Below, in pieces: positions 1 to 5,454 of a DNA stretch of 5,454 bases (within the stretch, counting starts at the first letter, position 1; each line of letters opens with the position of its first letter). The position numbers were made by a program, and so were the translations under genes. Under the pieces are notes generated by a model. That model was not told the DNA's origin, did not search any database, and saw only the letters and a list, made by a program, of their open reading frames with translations. Source of the DNA: an uncultured Clostridia bacterium (GTDB lineage Bacteria > Bacillota > Clostridia > Christensenellales > UBA1242); assembly GCA_944349915.1 (NCBI GenBank), contig CALVNU010000064.1, forward strand, positions 1 through 5,454. Direction: 5' to 3'.

Positions 1-1554
1 TTCAGAACCCTCTTTCTTTATGTCTTCAAGAAGAGTGTTTTGGTTTTTAAGTTCTTTTAATAAGTTTTTAAGGTCTTCATTTGCTATTCCTTGTGTTATG
101 TTGATTAAGTTTTGAATAAGCGTATTGTTTTGTTGAATTAAAGTTATTATTGAAGGGTCTTTTGTGCCTAGTTTATCCTTTATTTCGTTAAGGTTTGTTT
201 GTATATCATCAAGTGCTTGTTCGATTTTTGTTAAATCTACAATGCCAGTGCCGTATTTTGTTAAATAGTTTTTAATCTCTGTTAAAGTAGTTTTTTGTGA
301 GTTAACAACAATGGATGTGTTTTCTACAATTTGATAAAGACTTTGTAAATTGGCTAATATTGTTGCTTCAAAGTTTGATATTATTGTTGTTACATCGGTT
401 TTTAAATTGAAAGAAAGTTGTTGGAAAAGGTTGGTTATAAATATTTTAATGTCTTCCGGGAGTCCAGGGCCAGAGCCGTGTTCGTCTTTTATTTTCGTAC
501 TAGAATTTTTAATATTAAAGTTGTAGTTAGAAATGTTAACTGCTTCAGCATCGGTCATATTGTTTTTGTTTGGATCTATGTTAACATCATTTTTCTCAAA
601 GTCATCCTTTAATTTAGCAACTTCTGCCTCGTTTCCAATTTCAAGTTGAATGCTTGCTTGTTTTTTTGTGGAAGGTGTTGCAATCAAACAATAAGTGGTT
701 TTGCCATTGTCAGTTTTTTCCAAAATAGAGAAAGGGGGATTTGCTAATTTTTTCAATGCTCCATCATGATATAAATAATAGTTGTTCTGTTTAGTTTTAA
801 CTATGCAATAAGGCTTATTTGCATCGTCAAGAGTAAAAGATATAAGAGTGTAGTCACCAAGAGTTTGTTTGGTTATAGGTTGGTTTGCTTTATTAGGTGT
901 AGTAAGAGAGAAGTATTCTCCCCACAAAAATTGCGGGATTTTGTTTCTCTTAACACTGTTTTTATCAAAATTTTTATTGTTTTTTAGCATTTCCTCAAAA
1001 AAGGTGGTTGTCAAATCAAAGTTGAAAGCAATGTTTTCGTTTGAAGACATAGTGCCCTTTAGGTTATTTTGTTGTTCTTTAGAAAGGTCTGCTATATTTA
1101 AACTATATAACTTGCCGTCATAGGAAATTTCAAAAGAACTTGAATTGATTTTGCAACCGATTTTTTTTCCGCCATTTCCGCAAGTTAAATTTAAAACAAT
1201 TTCTTCTATGTTGGTTGAAAATGAAAGTGGATCGGCAATTTTAAGGTCTTTGCTTTTGAGTGCCTCTATAACTTCATTTGGAAAAGCTTTGTCAGGACTT
1301 TTTGATTTTAACATATCATTCAAGGCGCTTATCTTGTCAATATTAAAAGAAACAGACCAGCCAGAGTTGATGTCACCACCGCTGTTTATATACAATATTT
1401 CATTATCATTGCCCCCAAGTCTTGCAGTCAATAAAGGTTGTGTTTTAGGGGCTTTGCTTTTGGACGATTGCTTTTTGCTTTTTTGCATTTTGATTTTTTG
1501 GTCATATTTTTCCCCATTTTTTGTAACAGTGCTGGTGATATTTATGTTGTTCAT
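1..1554 (-). CDS. Unrecognised large polar protein with coiled-coil-like C-terminal part (3' end outside window)
   Basis: Reading the minus strand from the ATG at 1554-1552, all 518 codons to the window edge are open, with no TAA, TAG or TGA in frame. This is very unlikely by chance in such AT-rich DNA. The start is supported by GGAGGG ending 3 nt upstream and by a promoter whose predicted transcript starts about 30 nt upstream. The protein begins MNNINITSTVTKNG and has no signal peptide or membrane segment. Residues about 20-37 are a basic Lys/Gln/Ser stretch. Residues about 40-345 look like a mixed, probably beta-rich globular part with only four cysteines (C125, C134, C250, C289), including a C-x8-C pair. 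A Gly/Pro turn (GSGPGLP, 360-366) separates this from residues about 367-518, which are helical and heptad-like, rich in Asn, Gln, Leu, Ile and Lys. I recognise no family. A structural, surface-associated or phage-like fibre role is possible but unsupported. Confidence 0.88.
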   Translation of the reverse strand, partial: MNNINITSTVTKNGEKYDQKIKMQKSKKQSSKSKAPKTQPLLTARLGGNDNEILYINSGGDINSGWSVSFNIDKISALNDMLKSKSPDKAFPNEVIEALKSKDLKIADPLSFSTNIEEIVLNLTCGNGGKKIGCKINSSSFEISYDGKLYSLNIADLSKEQQNNLKGTMSSNENIAFNFDLTTTFFEEMLKNNKNFDKNSVKRNKIPQFLWGEYFSLTTPNKANQPITKQTLGDYTLISFTLDDANKPYCIVKTKQNNYYLYHDGALKKLANPPFSILEKTDNGKTTYCLIATPSTKKQASIQLEIGNEAEVAKLKDDFEKNDVNIDPNKNNMTDAEAVNISNYNFNIKNSSTKIKDEHGSGPGLPEDIKIFITNLFQQLSFNLKTDVTTIISNFEATILANLQSLYQIVENTSIVVNSQKTTLTEIKNYLTKYGTGIVDLTKIEQALDDIQTNLNEIKDKLGTKDPSIITLIQQNNTLIQNLINITQGIANEDLKNLLKELKNQNTLLEDIKKEGSE

Positions 1555-1557
1555 AAT

Positions 1558-1563
1558 CCCTCC
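1558..1563 (-). promoter_or_regulatory. Ribosome binding site fixing the start of the left-hand gene
   Basis: On the minus strand GGAGGG is followed by ATT and then ATG. The spacing is short (3-4 nt from the core) but the match to the 16S tail is strong. The only other upstream in-frame ATG (1581-1579) lies at about the predicted transcription start and has no ribosome site, so 1554 is preferred. Confidence 0.7.
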
Positions 1564-1591
1564 GACAATAAAACTAAACATATATATTTTA

Positions 1592-1620
1592 AGTATAATA
1601 TATAATTAATTTTAAGTCAA
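1592..1620 (-). promoter_or_regulatory. Sigma-A-type promoter for the left-hand gene
   Basis: The minus strand reads TTGACT (1620-1615), a 17-nt A/T-only spacer, then TATACT (1597-1592). Each hexamer matches consensus at 5 of 6 positions and the spacing is optimal. Transcription would start near 1585, giving a leader of about 30 nt that contains the GGAGGG ribosome site. This suggests the gene is transcribed on its own, or first in an operon, and fairly strongly. No operator-like dyad is evident over it. Confidence 0.75.
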
Positions 1621-1649
1621 GGCAAATGGCGCTATTATTTTGCTTAAAT

Positions 1650-1678
1650 TTGACATAAAATGCTTTTTTAGTTAGATT
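1650..1678 (+). promoter_or_regulatory. Possible second, upstream plus-strand promoter
   Basis: TTGACA (1650-1655, perfect -35) is followed after exactly 17 nt by TAGATT (1673-1678, 4 of 6 matches). It is back to back with the promoter of the left-hand gene, with 29 bp between the two -35 boxes. It could give a secA transcript with a leader of about 165 nt, or a short RNA ending at the hairpin at 1728-1769. The -10 is poor, so this is tentative. Confidence 0.3.
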
Positions 1679-1727
1679 TTACCTTTGAATTTTGTATTTA
1701 TCTGGATATTGTTTTTCAAATATAAAA

Positions 1728-1769
1728 TTATTGTCGAAAAGAGTACATACTTTATTCAAAAAACAATAA
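1728..1769. repeat. Imperfect inverted repeat upstream of the secA promoter
   Basis: The outer arms TTATTGT (1728-1734) and ACAATAA (1763-1769) are perfectly complementary. Inside them, GAAAAGAGTA (1736-1745) can pair with TACTTTATTC (1748-1757) with one A-A mismatch and one G-T pair, giving one long, interrupted hairpin. On the plus strand a T-rich stretch follows (1772-1780). It may be an attenuator or terminator for an upstream start, a protein-binding dyad, or chance pairing in AT-rich DNA. Confidence 0.3.
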
Positions 1770-1795
1770 AATCTTCTTTTATATTGCATTTTTTC

Positions 1796-1824
1796 TTGTA
1801 AATTTTTCATTTTTTTGCTACAAT
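1796..1824 (+). promoter_or_regulatory. Extended -10 promoter of secA
   Basis: TTGTAA (1796-1801, 4 of 6) is followed by a 17-nt spacer ending in TGC, then TACAAT (1819-1824, 5 of 6). The TGn just before the -10 hexamer is the classical extended -10 element. The predicted start near 1831 leaves a leader of only about 20 nt, holding just the GAGGA ribosome site (1838-1842). From this promoter there is no room for a secretion-monitoring leader peptide. Confidence 0.75.
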
Positions 1825-1851
1825 AGTTTTAAATTGTGAGGAAATGATAAA

Positions 1852-4587
1852 ATGGGATTTTTTGGAAGCGACAAAGCACAAATAAAAAAATTAAAAAAAA
1901 TTGCAGACAAGGTTGTTGCGCTTGAAGATAAATATAAATCTTATTCCAACGAGCAACTCCGTGCTTGCACAGATGAATTTAAAAATAGATATAAATCGGG
2001 CGCAAGTTTAAACGACCTTTTGCCCGAGGCTTTTGCTGTGGTAAGAGAAGCAAGTGCAAGAGTTTTGAATATGCGCCACTTTTATGTTCAAATTTTAGGG
2101 GGAATTGCTTTGCACCAAGGCAGAATTGCAGAAATGGCAACAGGTGAAGGTAAAACTTTGGTGGCAACTCTTCCTGCATATCTTAATGCTCTTTCTGGTA
2201 AAGGCGTGCATATTGTAACTGTCAACGAATATCTTGCAAAGCGTGATGCCGAGTGGATGGGCAAGGTTTATAAATTTTTGGGTCTAACTGTTGGCGTAAC
2301 ATTAAATGAGCAAAACCCAGAGCAAAAAAAGGTTGCCTATGCTTCCGATATCACTTACTGCACAAACAACGAACTTGGCTTTGATTATTTGCGCGACAAC
2401 ATGGTTACAAATGCATCGGGGCGGGTACAGCGCGGACTCAACTTTGCAATTGTGGACGAAGTGGACTCTATTTTGATTGATGAAGCAAGAACGCCTCTTA
2501 TTATAAGTGGAGCAGGAGGCAAGTCTAGTGAAGGGTATTATACAGCGCAAAAGTTTGTGAAAACCTTAAAAAAAGATGAAGATGTTGAGATAGACATAAA
2601 AACAAAACAAATTAATCTTACAGAAAGCGGAATAACAAAAGCGGAAAGATTTTATAAAGTTGACAGCCTGTCGGACATAGAAAATCTTGAAACCAACCAC
2701 TATATCAACAATGCGTTGAAAGCAAATTTTATTATGCATCGCGATGAAAACTATATTGTAAAAGATGGACAAGTTATTATTGTCGATGAATTTACCGGCC
2801 GTCTTTCACCAGGAAGACGCTTTAGCAGTGGGCTTCATCAAGCAATTGAAGCAAAAGAAGGGGTGGAAGTTAAAGACGAAAATCAAACGCTTGCAACAAT
2901 CACTTTCCAAAATTTCTTTAGGCTTTACACCAAATTGTCTGGTATGACAGGAACTGCAAAAACCGAAGAGGGGGAATTTAGAACAATTTACAATCTTGAT
3001 GTTGTAACAATTCCTTCAAATCTTCCGAAAAGAAGAATTGACGAACCAGATATTGTTTATGTTACAGAAAAAGGCAAAATTAGCGCAATTATTGAAGAGA
3101 TAAAAGGTTGTTCCGAAAAGGGCAGACCAGTGCTTGTTGGCACTATAAACATTGACAAAAGTGAGCTTATTTCTAAAGCACTTAAGGCTCATAAAATTAA
3201 ACATCAAGTTTTAAACGCCAAAAACCATGAAAAAGAAAGTGAAATTGTGGCACAGGCTGGCAGAAAAGGTGCTGTTACAATTGCAACAAACATGGCTGGT
3301 CGTGGTACAGATATTTTGTTGGGTGGAAATCCAGAGTTTATGGCAACCAAAAAGATGAAAGAAAAAGGCTTTAGCGATGAAGAAATTTCTTATGCAACCG
3401 CCTTTAACACCATAAATGATGACAAACTCAACAATGCTAGAGCGGTTTATCAAAAGTTTTATGCAGAGTTTAAGGAAATAACCGATAAAGAAAAAGAAGA
3501 AGTTAAAGCACTTGGTGGACTGCATATTGTGGGCACAGAACGACATGAATCACGCCGAATTGACAACCAGTTGCGTGGCCGTGCTGGAAGACAGGGCGAC
3601 CCAGGTTCAAGTGTGTTTTTCCTTTCACTTGAAGACGACCTTATTAGGCGTTTTGGCGGTGAACGAATGCAGAGAATTGCAAATATGTTTAGACTTGACG
3701 ATTCAACGCCAATTCAATTGAAAATTTTGTCAAAGCAAATAGAAAATGCTCAAAAACGAATAGAACTACAAAATTTTGCACAAAGAAAGTCTGTGCTTAA
3801 GTTTGACGATGTTATGAACAAACAGCGTGAAATTATTTATAAAGAACGAAATATGGTTATTGACGGCGAACCTGTGCATGAGCAAATTTTCAATATGATA
3901 CCAGATGTTGTTGCAAAGGCGGTTAACAACTGTGTTGACGATAACAAACCTTTCTATGAATGGGATTTGGACAAGATTAATAGCGAACTTGAAAAAGGGC
4001 TTTTGCCAAAAGACAGCAAAATGGTTGACTCCGATTTTGTTGAAGGGTGTGATCAAGAGGAATTTACAGATAAAGTTGTAAAGATTGTTGAAGAGCGCTA
4101 TAATGCACAGCAAGAACATGTCAAAGAAATGGGGTACGATTTTGCAACAGTTGAAAGATTTGTTCTTCTTCGAATGGTTGACTTCAATTGGATGGGGCAT
4201 ATAGAAGATATGCAAATCATGAAAGATGAAATTCTTTCTCGTCAATTTGGTCAACAAGACCCGGTTTTAGCGTATAAGAAAGATGGATTTGACCTTTTTG
4301 ACAAGATGGTTGACAGAATTCGAGAAAATACAGTCAAAGTTTTGATTAACACAAAGATAGAGGCTCGCCAACCAGAACAACCACAAACACCACAATATCA
4401 AGTTTATGTTACAGGAAAAGAATTGACGCCAGAAGAAAAGGCTCAAAAAGCAAAACAGGCAAAAGAAAAAATGACAGTTCAAAAGACTGTCAAAAATGAT
4501 AAACCAAAATTAAGCAGAAATGATTTGTGCTATTGTGGAAGTGGCAAAAAATACAAAAATTGTTGTTGGGATAAAGACCATAGATGA
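1852..4587 (+). CDS. secA: Preprotein translocase ATPase SecA
   Basis: SecA is the cytosolic and membrane-peripheral motor that couples ATP hydrolysis to threading of unfolded preproteins through SecYEG. The 911-aa product is complete. GAGGA lies 9 nt before the ATG. Domains in order: the N-terminal helix (MGFFGSDKAQIKK); the first nucleotide-binding half with Q80, Walker A MATGEGKT (95-102) and DEVD (202-205); the preprotein-crosslinking domain (about 221-360); the conserved block VDEFTGR (311-317); GMTGTAKTE (364-372); the second nucleotide-binding half with MAGRGTDI (481-488) and QLRGRAGRQGD (573-583); helical scaffold, wing and two-helix finger (about 620-830); a Pro/Lys-rich linker (about 838-886); and a SEC-C zinc motif, C893, C895, C904, C905. 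A charged insertion of about 58 residues (493-551) interrupts the second half; B. subtilis SecA lacks it, but other SecAs have one (the variable or VAR region). The two-helix finger is unusual (see findings). The gene is flanked by a divergent gene and a convergent ribosomal operon, so it is probably monocistronic. Confidence 0.99.
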   Translation: MGFFGSDKAQIKKLKKIADKVVALEDKYKSYSNEQLRACTDEFKNRYKSGASLNDLLPEAFAVVREASARVLNMRHFYVQILGGIALHQGRIAEMATGEGKTLVATLPAYLNALSGKGVHIVTVNEYLAKRDAEWMGKVYKFLGLTVGVTLNEQNPEQKKVAYASDITYCTNNELGFDYLRDNMVTNASGRVQRGLNFAIVDEVDSILIDEARTPLIISGAGGKSSEGYYTAQKFVKTLKKDEDVEIDIKTKQINLTESGITKAERFYKVDSLSDIENLETNHYINNALKANFIMHRDENYIVKDGQVIIVDEFTGRLSPGRRFSSGLHQAIEAKEGVEVKDENQTLATITFQNFFRLYTKLSGMTGTAKTEEGEFRTIYNLDVVTIPSNLPKRRIDEPDIVYVTEKGKISAIIEEIKGCSEKGRPVLVGTINIDKSELISKALKAHKIKHQVLNAKNHEKESEIVAQAGRKGAVTIATNMAGRGTDILLGGNPEFMATKKMKEKGFSDEEISYATAFNTINDDKLNNARAVYQKFYAEFKEITDKEKEEVKALGGLHIVGTERHESRRIDNQLRGRAGRQGDPGSSVFFLSLEDDLIRRFGGERMQRIANMFRLDDSTPIQLKILSKQIENAQKRIELQNFAQRKSVLKFDDVMNKQREIIYKERNMVIDGEPVHEQIFNMIPDVVAKAVNNCVDDNKPFYEWDLDKINSELEKGLLPKDSKMVDSDFVEGCDQEEFTDKVVKIVEERYNAQQEHVKEMGYDFATVERFVLLRMVDFNWMGHIEDMQIMKDEILSRQFGQQDPVLAYKKDGFDLFDKMVDRIRENTVKVLINTKIEARQPEQPQTPQYQVYVTGKELTPEEKAQKAKQAKEKMTVQKTVKNDKPKLSRNDLCYCGSGKKYKNCCWDKDHR

Positions 4588-4750
4588 TTTTTGAATAGTT
4601 GTCTAATGAAAACTATAGCATGAAATGTTATAAAATCATAATTTATTTGTAAAATTATGTAAACCTAATAAATTTGGTTATTACTTTTAAATCATGTGTT
4701 TATTTAACAACTTTAATTTGCATTTTTATATTTTACAAACTACAAAACAA
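4588..4750. other. AT-rich non-coding 3' region of secA
   Basis: There is no credible gene in this stretch on either strand; only frames of about ten codons without ribosome sites occur. It holds one clean inverted repeat (4637-4659) and a weak -35/-10-like pair, TTGCAT (4718-4723) and TACAAA (4741-4746) with a 17-nt spacer. The strong terminator lies further on, at 4887-4917, so this region may be part of the secA 3' untranslated RNA. Confidence 0.6.
4637..4659 (+). repeat. 8-bp perfect inverted repeat after secA
   Basis: CATAATTT (4637-4644) and AAATTATG (4652-4659) are exact reverse complements around a 7-nt loop. The stem is almost all A/T and no T-run follows, so it is a poor intrinsic terminator. 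It could be a 3'-end stabiliser for secA mRNA or chance. Confidence 0.35.
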
Positions 4751-4865
4751 AAATCAATTTTCTTGATGAAAGGGTGCTGTAGATGTTTGGAAGTAAGAAA
4801 TCAATTTTCTTGATGAAAGGGTGCTGTAGATGTTTGGAAGTAAGAAATCAATTTTCTTGATGAAA
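4751..4865 (+). repeat. 47-bp tandem direct repeat, 2.4 copies
   Basis: Two identical 47-bp units lie at 4751-4797 and 4798-4844. A third, truncated copy (4845-4865) matches the first 21 bases exactly and then diverges. Each unit starts AAATCAATTTTCTTGATGAA and continues with a G-rich half containing GAAAGGGTGCTG and ATGTTTGGAAG. G far exceeds C in a unit (13 to 3), unlike the flanks. The first 21 bases hold two mutually exclusive small dyads, ATCAA/TTGAT and TTTC/GAAA. Identical units with no variable spacers argue against CRISPR and suggest recent duplication. The function is unknown. Confidence 0.95.
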
Positions 4866-4886
4866 AGATTTTGATATTGTTTACAA

Positions 4887-4917
4887 AAAAAACTGGGCAA
4901 GATTTGTCCAGTTTTTT
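4887..4917. terminator. Bidirectional intrinsic terminator between secA and rplL
   Basis: AAAAAACTGG (4887-4896) pairs fully with CCAGTTTTTT (4908-4917). The stem continues inward through a G-T pair and CAA/TTG to a GAT loop. Read on the plus strand it ends in six Ts (4912-4917). Read on the minus strand it is followed by eight Ts (4892-4885), though the G-T position becomes a mismatch there. It lies 30 nt past the rplL stop and is the only strong terminator downstream of secA, so it probably ends both units. Confidence 0.9.
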
Positions 4918-4947
4918 ATAAACACAATATTCTTTATATTTGATTTA

Positions 4948-5325
4948 TTACTTAAGTTTAACAGTTGCGCCAGCTTCTTTAAGTTTTGCTTCAATTTCTT
5001 TTGCTTCGTTTGTTGGAACTGCTTCTTTGATAACTTTTGGAGCACTTTCAACAAGCGCTTTAGCTTCACCAAGACCAAGTCCAGTGATTTCTCTTACAAC
5101 TTTGATAACGGCGATTTTGTTAGCACCGATTTCAGAGAGTTCAACATCAAACTCGGATTTTTCTTCAGCAGCAGGAGCAGCAGCACCAGCAGCAGGAGCA
5201 GCGGCTACAGCAACAGGAGCAGCAGCGCTAACACCAAAAGTTTCTTCAAGTTCTTTTACAAGTTCGCTAACTTCAAGAACTGTCATAGATTTGATTTCTT
5301 CAACTAATTTTTTAATATCAGCCAT
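4948..5325 (-). CDS. rplL: Large ribosomal subunit protein bL12 (L7/L12)
   Basis: bL12 forms the mobile multi-copy stalk of the 50S subunit and recruits and stimulates the translation GTPases (initiation, elongation and release factors). The 125-aa product is complete and of normal length. Residues 1-32 (MADIKKLVEEIKSMTVLEVS onward) are the helical dimerisation domain that binds uL10. Residues about 33-54 are the flexible Ala/Pro/Gly hinge. Residues about 56-125 are the C-terminal factor-binding domain, with the conserved NKIAVIKVVREITGLGL segment (69-85), EAKALVE (87-93) and a TVKLK ending. AGGAGG (5339-5334) sits 8 nt before the ATG. It follows rplJ by 32 nt in the usual rplJ-rplL order, and the terminator at 4887-4917 lies 30 nt past its stop. 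The operon promoter and the uL10 leader-binding site are outside the window. Confidence 0.99.
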   Translation of the reverse strand: MADIKKLVEEIKSMTVLEVSELVKELEETFGVSAAAPVAVAAAPAAGAAAPAAEEKSEFDVELSEIGANKIAVIKVVREITGLGLGEAKALVESAPKVIKEAVPTNEAKEIEAKLKEAGATVKLK

Positions 5326-5357
5326 TTTATTTTCCTCCTAAAATTTTTGTTTTGCCC

Positions 5358-5454
5358 TTATTTTGTAGCAATTGCATTAAGCGCAATTGCAAGCCCTTGA
5401 GCAGGGGCTGAAAGAACTCTTGCAAGAGCAGAAATTGGTCCATTGAGAGTCCCG
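5358..5454 (-). CDS. rplJ: Large ribosomal subunit protein uL10, C-terminal fragment (5' end outside window)
   Basis: Minus-strand codons from 5453 to the TAA at 5360-5358 encode 31 residues ending in PAQGLAIALNAIATK. This is the typical uL10 C-terminal end, with its P-x-Q-G-L-A-x-x-L-N-A-I-A signature. In the full protein this end follows the rRNA-binding globular domain and includes the long helix on which bL12 dimers sit. Only the tail is visible, so length and regulation cannot be judged. Position immediately upstream of rplL supports the call. Confidence 0.93.
   Translation of the reverse strand, partial: GTLNGPISALARVLSAPAQGLAIALNAIATK

Noticed and set aside
418..1609. Plus-strand open frames at 418-612, 869-1123 and 1145-1609
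   Set aside because: They lie antisense to the 518-codon minus-strand gene, have no good ribosome sites, and their hydrophobic Phe/Leu-rich translations are what an A-rich opposite-strand gene produces.
1626..1658. Ten-codon ATG frame upstream of secA as an arrest-peptide leader (SecM or MifM type)
   Set aside because: It lies upstream of both plus-strand promoter starts, has a poor ribosome site and no arrest-like sequence.
1979..4482. Several minus-strand and out-of-frame open stretches within 1979-4482
   Set aside because: All overlap the intact, strongly conserved secA frame and lack ribosome sites or recognisable protein features.
4783..4800. Similarity of the repeat (TTTGGAAG, FGSKK) to the start of secA (FGSDK)
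   Set aside because: Only eight consecutive bases are shared and the similarity does not extend, so a duplicated secA start is not supported.
4751..4865. CRISPR array
   Set aside because: The 21-bp module is separated by identical, not variable, 26-bp sequences, there are only two intervals, and no cas gene is present. It is a plain tandem repeat.
5160..5230. Repeat-like GCAGCAGGAGCAGC tract
   Set aside because: This is the normal low-complexity Ala/Pro/Gly hinge coding sequence of rplL, not an independent repeat element.
4940..5341. 133-codon plus-strand frame rich in Ala and Ser
   Set aside because: It is the antisense shadow of rplL; its Ala-rich part mirrors the GCA/GCT-rich hinge codons.

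Overview
The window is AT-rich chromosomal DNA using the standard bacterial code: TGA is a stop (it ends secA) and TGG encodes Trp. Strong AGGAGG-type ribosome sites, near-consensus sigma-A-type promoters, a Bacillota-like bL12 and a SecA with a zinc-binding SEC-C tail suggest a low-GC Gram-positive, probably an uncultured clostridial relative. The phylum is an inference and the genus cannot be read from this sequence.

Layout. (1) Positions 1-1554, minus strand: a large gene running off the left edge. It has 518 uninterrupted codons, its own ribosome site and a near-consensus promoter (TTGACT-17-TATACT). I do not recognise the product, a soluble, polar, Asn/Lys-rich protein with a long heptad-like C-terminal region. 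(2) Positions 1555-1851: a divergent intergenic region with the promoter of that gene, an extended -10 promoter just before secA, a weaker second plus-strand promoter candidate, and an imperfect hairpin between the two plus-strand promoters. (3) Positions 1852-4587, plus strand: secA, full length (911 aa), alone and not next to hpf or prfB. (4) Positions 4588-4947: a non-coding convergent region with a 47-bp tandem repeat (2.4 copies) and a strong bidirectional terminator. (5) Positions 4948-5454, minus strand: rplL (bL12) and the 3' end of rplJ (uL10), the distal part of a ribosomal stalk operon.

How the parts work together. SecA is the ATPase motor of the Sec translocon. uL10 and bL12 form the ribosomal stalk that recruits translation GTPases. 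These units meet tail to tail and appear to share one hairpin as terminator for both strands. No functional link is implied beyond both being housekeeping functions.

Points most worth a second look: the unrecognised left-hand gene, the G-skewed 47-bp repeat carrying micro-ORFs and lying between a weak promoter candidate and a terminator, and the unusual residues in the SecA two-helix finger. I found no CRISPR array, transposase, tRNA or rRNA, and no clear evidence of a new multi-gene system.
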